DNA of 64,000 nucleotides from Ancylostoma caninum (lineage: Eukaryota; Nematoda; Chromadorea; Rhabditida; Ancylostomatidae), in assembly GCA_037903475.1 (NCBI GenBank), contig JBAJFG010000359.1:144001-208000 (forward strand), read 5' to 3'. The notes beneath the pieces are model-generated. The model was not told the DNA's origin. It saw nothing but the letters and a program-made list of their open reading frames with translations, and did not search any database. The translations under genes and the position numbers were made by a program. This document shows, piece after piece, positions 22,073 to 31,129 of the stretch. The first letter of the stretch is position 1; each line of letters begins with the position of its first letter.

Positions 22073-23639
22073 TCATAATTATAGACGCACCCCCAAAATG
22101 ACGGTATCTTTGCTTCAAACAAACTTTTTACAGAAGTTATGGCCACCAATCGAATCAGCATAAGCGAATACCTTGGTTTACGAAGTTTTAGTCAGAAACG
22201 TCGAAGAGCGAGACTTTTCCGGCAGCTGACCCTTCTTCGGACCGTATCATAATTATAGACGCACCTTGAATAAAAAAATAAAAATCCCACATCTTTTGGA
22301 GAAAAAATCCCGTTTCAATAGCGCAATGAGTAGCCGTAAGTGTGCTATAAATAAACGCAAGATGCCACGAGGATTGATGCTTTCTGAGCCCGAGCAGGAG
22401 CGGATACGAGCACTACACGCCGCAGGACTGAGCAACCGCAGGATCGCCGAGCAACTTGGCCGCTCTTCGAGAACGATCGACCGATTCGTGAAGGTTATGG
22501 ACGCATACGGGAAAAAGAAGAGATCTGGAAGGCCTAAGAAGCTGTCTCCGCAGGACGAACGTCGTATAGGGCGGCTCGTTTCGAACAGCATGATCTCCAC
22601 CAACCAAGTTCGAGCCACTCTATCGACTCCTGTGTCTAGGATGACGGTCTGGAGGTCGATAAATCGGAACAGCAACATCGTCCGCTTTCGTCTTCGGCCC
22701 GCTCCCAACCTTAGCGACGCTCACAAAGCTGCCCGGATCCAGTTCGCTAAAAAGAATATGGCGGCGGACTGGTCAAAGGTATGGAAAAAATTCCCGAGAC
22801 TTCCAGGAACTCATTCGGGTGTTCAGTTGATCTTTTCTGATGAGAAGAAGTTCAATCTCGATGGGCCAGACGGATACGCATATTATTGGAGGGACCTCCG
22901 GAAGGAGCCGAGGTACTTCAGCAAGCGGAATTTCGAAGGCGGCACGGTGATGGTCTGGGGCGGCCTCTACCAAAGAGGGACGCTCAAGTTCGCCTTCATC
23001 TCTACCCACATGAACTCCGGGAACTACCAGGATATGCTGCGCATCCAAGTCCTGCCATTCCTCGCCGACCACAGCGAGGAGAGCTTCACTTTTCAGCGAG
23101 ATAATGCCGCTATCCATGTCAGTCGCTCTCCAAAAGAGTGGTTCATGCGACACGATGTGGCAGTTATGAACTGGCCTACCTGCTCCCCTGACGCCAACCC
23201 AATGGGGAACCTCTGGGGTATCCTGGTTCGTGACATCTACGCTCAGGGAAGGACGTTCTCCAACGCTGAAGACCTCAGAGAAGCGATCGCTCGTGCATGG
23301 AACCGCCTGGATCCCCAAATCCTCAGAAAACTTGTCGAGTCAATGCCAAATCACATTTTCGAAATCATTTCTAAACAAGGAGGGCCCATAAATTGTCAAA
23401 TTATTATTGTTGTTTGCTCCATATGATAAAATTGTTGAATTTCAAAAGTGCGTCTATAATTATGATACAGTCGAAATAAGTGTCAACTGCCGGACGAGCC
23501 TTCTCCACCCACACATCTGGCCGAAATTTTGTTTAGTGGGGTTGTCGGGCACGCTGAATCGAGTAATGATCATAGCGTCCACCGAAATTAAGTATGGAAC
23601 CAAAAAATCAACATTTTTGGGGTGCGTCTATAATTATGA
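22073..23639 (+). mobile_element. Tc3-like DNA transposon with doubled terminal sites
   Basis: TA duplications at 22071-22072 and 23640-23641 flank inverted termini TCATAATTATAGACGCACC. The same word recurs inside each end, 174 bases in on both sides (from 22245, and to 23467 inverted), giving imperfect inverted repeats of about 195 bp. Tc3 of Caenorhabditis is known to have long inverted repeats with a second transposase-binding site about 180 bp inside. The element is 1567 bp and encodes one transposase. It lies 31 bases from the Penelope-like element. Confidence 0.9.
22266..23426 (+). CDS. Tc3-family transposase, open but lacking the catalytic Glu
   Basis: The 386-codon frame starts with a helix-turn-helix region (AAGLSNRRIAEQLGRSSRTI, about residues 56-75) and a second DNA-binding part (DERRIGRLVSNS). 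The DDE core follows: FSDEKKFNLDGPDG (D at 22839-22841), QRDNAAIHVS (D at 23100-23102) and CSPDANPMGNLWG. The Tc3/Tc1 pattern is DD34E with the third residue in P-I-E-N-LWG. The codon at 23205-23207 is GGG, so the Glu is Gly at exactly the right spacing. In-frame bases 22779-22826 begin GTATGG and end GTTCAG; removing this 48-nt intron restores WSK-LIFSDEKK. The start may be 22326 or 22362 (MPRG). Likely inactive, though it could bind ends. Confidence 0.9.
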   Translation: MNKKIKIPHLLEKKSRFNSAMSSRKCAINKRKMPRGLMLSEPEQERIRALHAAGLSNRRIAEQLGRSSRTIDRFVKVMDAYGKKKRSGRPKKLSPQDERRIGRLVSNSMISTNQVRATLSTPVSRMTVWRSINRNSNIVRFRLRPAPNLSDAHKAARIQFAKKNMAADWSKVWKKFPRLPGTHSGVQLIFSDEKKFNLDGPDGYAYYWRDLRKEPRYFSKRNFEGGTVMVWGGLYQRGTLKFAFISTHMNSGNYQDMLRIQVLPFLADHSEESFTFQRDNAAIHVSRSPKEWFMRHDVAVMNWPTCSPDANPMGNLWGILVRDIYAQGRTFSNAEDLREAIARAWNRLDPQILRKLVESMPNHIFEIISKQGGPINCQIIIVVCSI

Positions 23640-23763
23640 TATGCACGAGGAGGAGAAGTGAGTGTATAACAGACATATGCAGTATCTGATCTTATACAAA
23701 AACATTGGCCACATATATAAAATACTGCACTGCTACTACCTCTGAGTTATTCTAACAGTCATG

Positions 23764-24087
23764 TCAAGCTATTAGTTCTAGTGCCTCGACAAGCTCTTCC
23801 CTATTGTTGGTCTTAGGCTGATACCGCTCGATCTCTCGAGCCTCCATGATCTTCGTATTTAAGGAGTTTTCGGGATGACGGTGTAACACAGTGACTTCAA
23901 TTTCTGGAGCAGAATCTAGGGTGTGTATCGTCGTGTGGTGCCTGGAAAAGCTGTTCCTGGGGTAGGCTTGCGGGCGGCAGAGTGCTCGACGATGTTCATC
24001 TAGCCTCTTTCTCAGTTGTCTTCCACTTTCTCCAGTGTATCGCTGACTACATCCATTACACGTTATGAGATACACCGTACCACGCAA
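23764..24087 (-). CDS. GIY-YIG endonuclease domain of the Penelope-like element
   Basis: The 107-residue open frame reads GTVYLITCNGCSQRYTGES, then RQLRKRLDEHRRAL, and ends IMEAREIERYQPKTNNREEL. VYLI plus YTGES are the GIY-YIG equivalents, LRKRLDEHR supplies the conserved Arg and His, and MEAREI the metal-binding Glu. CNGC fits the cysteine pair of the Penelope endonuclease subtype. The element's RT frames lie upstream in other frames. This is the only domain still intact. Confidence 0.8.
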   Translation of the reverse strand: MRGTVYLITCNGCSQRYTGESGRQLRKRLDEHRRALCRPQAYPRNSFSRHHTTIHTLDSAPEIEVTVLHRHPENSLNTKIMEAREIERYQPKTNNREELVEALELIA

Positions 24088-26014
24088 GTGGCAGGTCTTT
24101 TATCGGTACAGTATTTGCATCCCTCCTCGTCGCAGCTGTTTTCATGCACTCGTGACGACGTCAGTATCTGCTTGAGGGTGGGTGGTGGCTGAAATATCAG
24201 GCGCACTGGTAACCGTGACCTCTTCACTAAAATGTTGACTTGTTTAGCAAGGCGTCCGTTGAGGTACGGCAACACCACTGCAATCCCATCAGGAGCCGAG
24301 TACGGTCGCCACGTGGCCGCGTCTCCTCACTGTTGTATCCATTCTCAAAGAGGATACGCTGCATAGTCTCATCAGTTTCTGGAGTGCCCTCCGCAATCCG
24401 TTCGCTGGTTCCGATCAAATTTCGCACTACATTCGCCTTCATATAAGTGGGATATGCAATCCGTGAATGTAGTATGATGTTTTCCGATGATGATTTCTTA
24501 TACCTTTCTGTCATTCCATTGCGAATTCAAACCTTAGCACTCAAGAATGGTAGAAATTCATCACTGCCTGTTCTTCGACAGTGAACTTGATATTCGCATC
24601 CTTCGTGTTCGAATTTGCCAGCGTTATTGTCAATTCAGAAAATGATGATCCAATTACAAAGACATCGTCGATGTATCGCTTGTATAGTATTATTCCGTTT
24701 GTCAACGACGCTTTCTAGTTATAGTCGAGATATACTATGGCAAGCAAAGCGGCAATGCGTATCCCCATCTCTAGGCCTCGTCTCTGCGCGTAGTAGTTGT
24801 TGTTGAAACGGAATATGTTACAAGCTAGCGTAGCTTCTAAGAGAGTCTCAATATCATTAGCAGCAAAGCCACACATGCTCACGTCTTTGCTATGAGTGTT
24901 AAGAAGCTCGGGCACAGTTCAAATTGCTGCATCGTTATTGATGTTCGTGTACAGCGATACTGCGTCGTAGCTCACACAACATGCAGATTTTGGAACCCGT
25001 CATTGTTTGATGGATTGAACTCCTCGGAATTCACAACGTGGGCTCCGACATAGATGAGAAGTGGTGAAAGCAACTTCACTAATGACCAGCTGATTCGGTC
25101 CGACGGTCCTCCGCACGAAGAAATGATAGGTCGTGTTTTTATCGCGGATATGTCGATTTCGGAGAAGTCTACGTTCTGATAAAGTTTATGTGTTTTGACC
25201 AGTGAATAGTATGTTGGGACCTCAGGATGGTTTGTCTGAAAGCTGTCTTCATGTCTCATTCCTTGCGAAGAACAGACTTCATTGCTGCTTCTAGTATCTG
25301 ATACTTGCGAGTGAAGCAGTTGTACGAGCTTCTTTCGTAGACACTGTCGTCAGCGAGTGCGGAAGTTGTTAAAGCCTTGTCGAGCTCTCAAGGCATAACC
25401 ACGAAAGCACCACCTTTGTCACCGACAGTTATCCTGAGGTCTTTTCGTGCTTCTTCAAGCTCCCTCAATCCTCTGAGCTATTAGGTGGTGAGATTTGTTG
25501 CGAAAAATGATTTCGATTCGTTCTGGTACACTCGCATCAAATCGACTTCAAGTGCTGAGATATGGGATCCAAAGATGTTGGATTTGGAATGGAAATGTGA
25601 GTTTTGGGGAAAGGGAGTGAAGCGAGAAGTGTTGACACCCTATCCAGAACTGTTGGTCCTCTATGAATGCGCCATCTGAGTTGGTGCGCAAAGTTATGAA
25701 TGCCAGACAAAACCGCGTCGAGAGTAGCTTCATTCGATGTTCGGCGAACGAAGGTCCAAGATTAAGCAACGCTTTCATGTCATCAACTACCATGTTCGAG
25801 CGGAGAACTGTACAGCGTGTTGACGATACGGCCACTGCTCGTATAAATGATGAGCTGCTGTTCCCACTCGAAAGAATGTGTTGTAGTTTCTTTCTAAGGC
25901 GGTTTTGTTCTCGCTTGGAGCAGACTTGTTTGTTTCGGTTCGGAAACACTCTCCAGATGGTTGATTCCAAGTTTGACTGATCTGAAATAGTGTACCGATA
26001 AGAAGATCTGCCAC

Positions 26015-26340
26015 TTGCGTGGTACGGTGTATCTCATAAAATGTAAGGGATGTGATCAACGATACACTGGAGAAAGTGGAAGACCACTGAGAAAGAGGCT
26101 AGATGAACATCGTCGAGCACTCTGCCGCCCGCAAGCCTACCCCAAGAACAGCTTTTCCATGCACCACACGACCTAGATTTTGCTCCAGAATTTGAAGACA
26201 CTGTTTTACACCGTCATCTCGAGAACTCCCTAAATAGGAAGATCATGGAGGCTCGAGAGATCAAGCGGTATCAGCCTAAGACCAACAATAGGGAAGAGCT
26301 TGTCGAAGCACTAAAACTAATAGCTTGACACGACTGCTAT
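26015..26340 (+). pseudogene. Inverted second copy of the GIY-YIG end
   Basis: Plus-strand sequence repeats the endonuclease end of the Penelope-like element (taccggtgt-like start, YTGESGR, RLDEHRRALCR, EAREIKRYQPKTNN), with a short deletion near 26155-26175 that breaks the frame. It is the inverted terminal copy of 23764-24087. Confidence 0.8.
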
Positions 26341-26543
26341 GTAGAATAACTCAGAGGTAGTAGCAGTGCAGTATTTTATATATGTGGCCAATGTATTTGT
26401 ATAAGATCAGACACTGCATATGTCAACAGCGCCAAATTCCAGATCATCGCAGTGAATATAGATTATTACCTACCATCCATGTGAATCTGTTCCCATCATG
26501 TCCCTTCCTCATTATGCTCACCTCTATCTCACCCCATTTTTCT

Positions 26544-26730
26544 TTACAGTTTTTTCCTGGGTTCATTCTGGACTTCCATTTTCAGGTGGGATAAATCTCT
26601 TAGGACTTTATTTACTTCCTGAAAGCATTTTAAGACGAGAATCTCCAAATGATTCATCATTGCTATAGCGCCTTCGTGGAGGCAATAACGAGCGAGATCA
26701 GGTGAAGATTGAGGAAAACTGCGCGGGAAT
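26544..26730 (-). CDS. Candidate terminal exon, unknown product
   Basis: A minus-strand frame reads SPDLARYCLHEGAIAMMNHL, then EVNKVLRDLSHLKMEVQNEP, to a stop at 26544. A GCTTTCAG acceptor inside it (near 26618) would give a short last exon starting EVNKVL. The polar helical end is plausible for a protein C-terminus. No family was recognised, and its link to the exon at 27352 is only by strand and proximity. Confidence 0.22.
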
Positions 26731-27005
26731 GAAGTCAGTGACAACGAGCTACAGATTATTTTAAAAAGCAACTCCTGTGCTACCAGTTAAGGACCATAAT
26801 CTTTCTGGAAGCTGTTTCTGTCATATGTAATAGGTCCCTAATCGAACCAGAACTCAACTGTGAAATCTTCGGCCAAAGACTTTGTTGTCATCCTGTATCA
26901 TAATTATCGCTGGCGTTGACGACGGAGAATGAAAATAGGGCTAAACCGCGCGTGATAAACATTGCCAAAGAAAGTTCATTACAAGAACACCGGTTTCTGC
27001 TGCCG

Positions 27006-27197
27006 TCAAAGGTGGAAGAAGTCTCCCGAAAAGGTGAGCCATAGCCGTTTCGATTCCATTTCCTTCGTGTGCAAATAAAAGGATGACAAAAGGTGCCGGG
27101 GGACTCCCCGAAGACTGGCATTGTTCAGTTCCACGAAGATGGGCAAGGTCGAGATTTTTTCTGCCACAGGTGAACCCCATAAATGTACGAGTTGGTT
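27006..27197 (-). CDS. Candidate exon, unknown product
   Basis: After an ATTATTCCAG acceptor the frame runs 63 codons to a stop: VAEKISTLPIFVELNNASLR, then HLLSSFYLHTKEMESKRLWL. Codon choice looks coding. It starts in phase 0, matching the donor of the exon at 27352-27470, which would leave an intron of 154 bases. It does not resemble exon 2 of the related gene at 40 kb, so the join is uncertain. Confidence 0.28.
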   Translation of the reverse strand, partial: NQLVHLWGSPVAEKISTLPIFVELNNASLRGVPRHLLSSFYLHTKEMESKRLWLTFSGDFFHL

Positions 27198-27351
27198 CTG
27201 GAATAATGCGGATATCCGAGACCCTGTGTACTATGCTGTCTATTAGAGCCGGCTTCATCGAATGTGATCTTGACTTAGTAGCGCAAGATATGGAACAGGG
27301 TCCATACGTCGCAGATTTGAATTCTTTTCAATTCTCTTCAAGTTTCCTCAC

Positions 27352-27470
27352 CTGTTTGTGTAGCAACCATTTAGGGAATGTCAACCAAGCTGCTCCAATG
27401 CAGATGGATGCCATAGCATCCAGTTGATATAAGCAGTCTCCAATTTTGTTTCCAGGAACTAGTGTCGTAC
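27352..27470 (-). CDS. Internal exon of a membrane-protein gene, paralogue-like to the 57.1-kb exon
   Basis: Bounded by CTTTTTAG before 27470 and CAG|GTGAGG after 27352. It reads TTLVPGNKIGDCLYQ, then LDAMASICIGAAWLTFPKWL, ending LHKQ in phase 0. It enters in phase 1, so at least one earlier exon should exist; the LINE from 27558 upstream hides or replaces it. The pattern DAxxSxxIGxxxxxxP and the phase-0 donor match the first exon of the gene at 57100-57195, suggesting paralogues. One hydrophobic helix is visible. Product unknown. Confidence 0.5.
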
Positions 27471-27557
27471 CTAAAAAGTTGAAACGAAAGCCTTGCAACA
27501 TTGTCTGTAGGTATTGTTAAAATTTTGTCAAGACTTCCGACACCTTTGGTTGGCCAC

Positions 27558-27640
27558 CGCAGTGGCGGGTTGGCCGAGTGGAGAGCGCACCGAACTACTA
27601 GGAATGCGCTCGAGGGTATTATTCACGTGTCTTCCGGTTT
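27558..27640 (+). pseudogene. tRNA-Ser-like sequence at the start of the LINE
   Basis: GGCGGGTTGGCCGAGTGGAG has a perfect A-box-like TGGCCGAGTGG at tRNA spacing and an ACTACTAGGAATGCGC anticodon-arm-like segment. The B-box position (CCGGTTTTCAGC) is poor. It could be a SINE head fused to the LINE or a chance match. Confidence 0.35.
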
Positions 27641-30270
27641 TCAGCTTTCTACTTTAAGCGGGTTTCGGAGTTGTGCCGCTCCGCGCTGCGCCATGTGATG
27701 AAGGATAAGGCGCGGCGACGCAAAGCGAGCTCGCGCGGCAAGTGCCGCAAACAGGGGGGCTTTCAGAGATTTCGTCTCACGCGAGCCCTCCGCGGCATTT
27801 TGCGAGCTCGCTTGCGAGTCGCGAAGTCGAATGGTCTGAGGTATTTGTTGCCGCGCGACAAGTCCAACGCCACTTCCAGGGCGATAAACACAATGTTGCG
27901 TCCGGAGAAAATAATGGATTCTGCTCTCAAAGAAATTTCAAACAATGAAAGGCCGCACCCCAGAGGCGACGTGTTTCACCATTACAGTCGAGGTGCTGCG
28001 GAAAATAGGCAGGGACTATTGGCCCTCAAAAGCCACTTAACCAAGAGGAAGAATCGCACGGAGCGTCTAGTATCGATGAATGTCGGGAAGTTGACAGGGA
28101 GAAGCCTTGAATTTACCGCGACGTTGAAGAAGCGCAGAGTCGAAATCGCTTGTGTACAGGAAAGAAGATGGAAAGGGGCGCAGGCATGCGACACTGGCGA
28201 TGGTTATACGCTCACATATTATGGCACAACATCTGGGCTCAATGGAGTAGGAATCATCGTCATCGACACCTGGGTTAGGCTTCCTCTCCGGCGTTCAACG
28301 CGTCGACCGCTTCATGTCTATAAGATAACCGGAGGTCGCAAAGTACTACGAATTGTATGTGCATACGCACCACAATCCGGATGTACTGATGATATAAAGG
28401 ATATTCCTATCACGGCTTCGAGGTGCTGCTACAGCTACAAAGCTTCGATGAAAACGAAAACGTAATCGTAGGCGGAGCCTGTTATGGGCACGTCAGGTCC
28501 GCTACAGACGTATACGAGAGATGGCATTGAGGACAAGCATATGACACACAAAACGAGGAAGGAGCAATAATTCCTGACCACGCCGAAGCTGCGAATTTGG
28601 CTGTAGTGACTATGCTTTTCAAAAAGAGTGCTGAACATCTCATTACATATTGCAGTGATGGCCGCGCGATGCAAAATAAACTACATTCTCGTTTATCGCA
28701 AGGAGCTAAAAAAGGACATCGATGCCGAAGTGATACCCTCGGATGGGTGTGTTCGGCAAGCACACGTCTATTTGATGAAGGGTAGACCCAGTCGAGCCTC
28801 AGACGCAGAATAGACGCACTCGTTCAGGAGGTTGCGTTCTCTGTACGGCCCTCACATTCAAGATGTGCATGCCGCGTTAACTAATTTTTGGGGGAAATCC
28901 TTCAAAACGTTGCCGAAGTGGAAACTATGACTATCAATTGTCACGTCACATCTATGGATCACGCATCACATCACTCCTCCTGGGACACTGGTACTGAGTT
29001 CCTTTGAATCTACCCAAAACTAATTACGTCTTGCTGGTCAACGACCACCTATTGTTGCGCTGTGAGCAGGACCATGTTGCTGTGCAAGAACGCATGACAT
29101 TGGCAATTATCCCCCTATATGCCTGCTATCCATCGTCTATAAAACTCGTCTTTGCACACTAGTGATCCCTAACAGAACCGAAAGAACATTAGATGACCAG
29201 TAATCATGAGAGCAAACTGTGTTTTAGAAAAGATTCAGTACGATCGATCACATACACAAGGTCACGAGACTCATCGAAGTTTCGCGATTGAACAAAGCCT
29301 TTAATTTCGTTAAGACCGTCAGTACTGGAAGCCCTCGGCAGCAGGGGTGTGCCCAATACTTCAAGATAATTCGTGAGCTCTACAGCAACTTCATGACCAC
29401 GATTCCTCCATTCTATGTGCATCACTATCGACGTGAAGAGGGTCTCGACAAGGCAACACTGTCTCGCCACAACTATTCAAAGCAACTCTCGAGGACGTCA
29501 TGAAAAGGCTAATATGGGATAACATGGGAGTGCAAGTTGATGCAGCTTTACCATTTGACGATATCGTCTCTATAACGCCAACCATCACCGAAACGAAACC
29601 GATGCTGGGCGACTTCGACGACGCTTGTGATTAGACTGGTCTCCAACCTTGACTTAGTGAAGAATATGTTCGTCCAAAACGGATAGGTCCCGGATTTCCC
29701 CATTCTCGTTCGACCAAACGGCCATATCCGAATGCTCTAGCTATGTATTTGGGTCGAGAAGTTAACATGATGAACGACCTCGCTCCAGAGCAGGATAGGA
29801 GGTAGCAAGCGGCTTGGGGAGCTAATGAAAGTATCGAGGACGTAGTACAAAGACAGAGAATACCAGGCTCCGTGCCCACCTCTTCAACACAACGGTTCTC
29901 CCTGCTTTAACGTAGGCCTCAAAAGCCGTCGTCGAACGCTCCAAGAAGCTGATACTAGGAATATCCCGCCTCACGCAGCTTCTACTCCAGCGTCCCTCGT
30001 GAGCGGTCGACTCTCTCAACCGCGCTCACCCACCACACTGAGGAGGAAGAAAGGAAGAAGCCCGGTCCAACACGCCGTTGGCTGGCGTGGACCGCATGCC
30101 AGGAAGAACGGATCGGTTGCGATTGTGCAAGACAGGTGAGGGCCCGAACCGCAACTGATTGGATCGCAACTGACGAAGGAAGTCTTTTGCCGTGAATCAG
30201 GATGGCTAGACGATTTCACTCGATTTAATGGAGTGAGGACCAAGGATGTGGCTGGAAGATAGGCAGATCT
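27558..30270 (+). mobile_element. RTE-like LINE, second subfamily, 5'-complete but decayed
   Basis: The plus strand reads endonuclease first (27671-28465: LTGRSLEFTATLKKRRVEIA, CVQERRWKG, YYGTTSGLNGVGIIV, YAPQSGCTDD), then decayed RT wording (KAFNFVKTVS near 29298; IIRELYSNFMTTIPPFY near 29364; a FADDIV-like FDDIVSITP near 29555). A C-terminal part follows with REVNMMNDLAPEQ (near 29755). Wording differs from the RTE copies at 10.7 and 14.9 kb. Many stops; the 3' end near 30270 is approximate. Confidence 0.75.
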
Positions 30271-30279
30271 GCTCAATCA

Positions 30280-31125
30280 CGTCGGTTCTTTAAGATTCTC
30301 CGCACGAAAAACTAGGAACAGATCAATTATATCTGTGCGACAAAGAACAAATATTGTAATTGTAATACGGAGTTCCATCCTTCGTAATAGTCAAAGATCA
30401 GGAAAGGCGCTGCTTAAGGATACAGTTGTCATTAAGGCGCATCACGTGTTCGGCCCACCCGATCTTTCCTAACTTGGATCTTTCCAAATTAGGAAAGACT
30501 AGTGGCCCCGTAAGCCACGTTATTGTGCTACTTTCCGTAGTGTGACAGTATTGACCCGTTGTGGTTTTTCGTGCGCGCCAACAGGTTGTGTGAGATTCAC
30601 ACCCTCAACTCGAGCTACACTATCTCACAACTGTATGTGTATATCTACATATAACATTATTCAGTCGAAAAAGAGCACATAGCGTAGCGAATGAGAGAAG
30701 AGAACTCACAGAATCCGTGAATCAATTTGTTTTGTTGTTTCTATCTCTGTCTTTCGCGAGCAGCGAGCATACCAAGGACAGCGTGAAATACAGAACACAA
30801 CTGCTCTTGTATTGTACAAACCACTCGGTCAATAACTCAGTAAGCCAATCATACAAACACACCCTCAGCATCACCACTGTATGTGACTATCCCATCCTTC
30901 TAGTTCAAACCAAACTCATTCTAAAAACTTTATACTTTCCCAAAGTTTTGAACAAAAACTGAAAACAAATTATTGTGAAAAGAGAATAAGCATCCCGATC
31001 GCTTATTTCCACCAATCTTCTTGGTCATTACTCACCGATATTCACCGACACGACGTGGCTCATTTATACTAAACCAAAAAAGTTCTAAGTGATGATTAAG
31101 AAGGTGATCAATACTCAAATCCACG
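30280..31125. other. Unassigned stretch
   Basis: No supported gene. An 81-codon plus frame at 30717 begins with a hydrophobic, signal-peptide-like MNQFVLLFLSLSFASS but has no further support. Confidence 0.3.
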
Positions 31126-31129
31126 TGGC

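Larger units (their letters stand above)
23673..26423 (-). mobile_element. Penelope-like retroelement with inverted terminal copies
   Basis: Minus-strand order from high coordinates: N-terminal segment with KALLNLGPSF (about 25700-25780), RT blocks (PTYYSLVKTHKLY and KTRPIISSCGGPSDR at 24972-25259; RGLEMGIRIAALLAIVYLD at 24715-24790), the YIDD codons at 24664-24675, a linker with a cysteine cluster (CDEEGCKYC near 24100-24140) and a GIY-YIG endonuclease. Frameshifts break it. The last ~420 bases (23673-24085) are present again, inverted, at about 26015-26423, so the element has inverted ends. Penelope-like elements are known to carry terminal repeats in either orientation. Confidence 0.85.

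Noticed and set aside
22253..23318. Minus-strand frames opposite the Tc3-like transposase
   Set aside because: Shadow frames of a GC-rich coding sequence.
26896..26915. Solo Tc3-like end (TATCATAATTATCGCTGGCG)
   Set aside because: Only the first 13 bases match and no partner end was found.
30717..30962. Secreted small protein with a signal-peptide-like start
   Set aside because: Hydrophobic start only; low-complexity remainder, no splice or family evidence.
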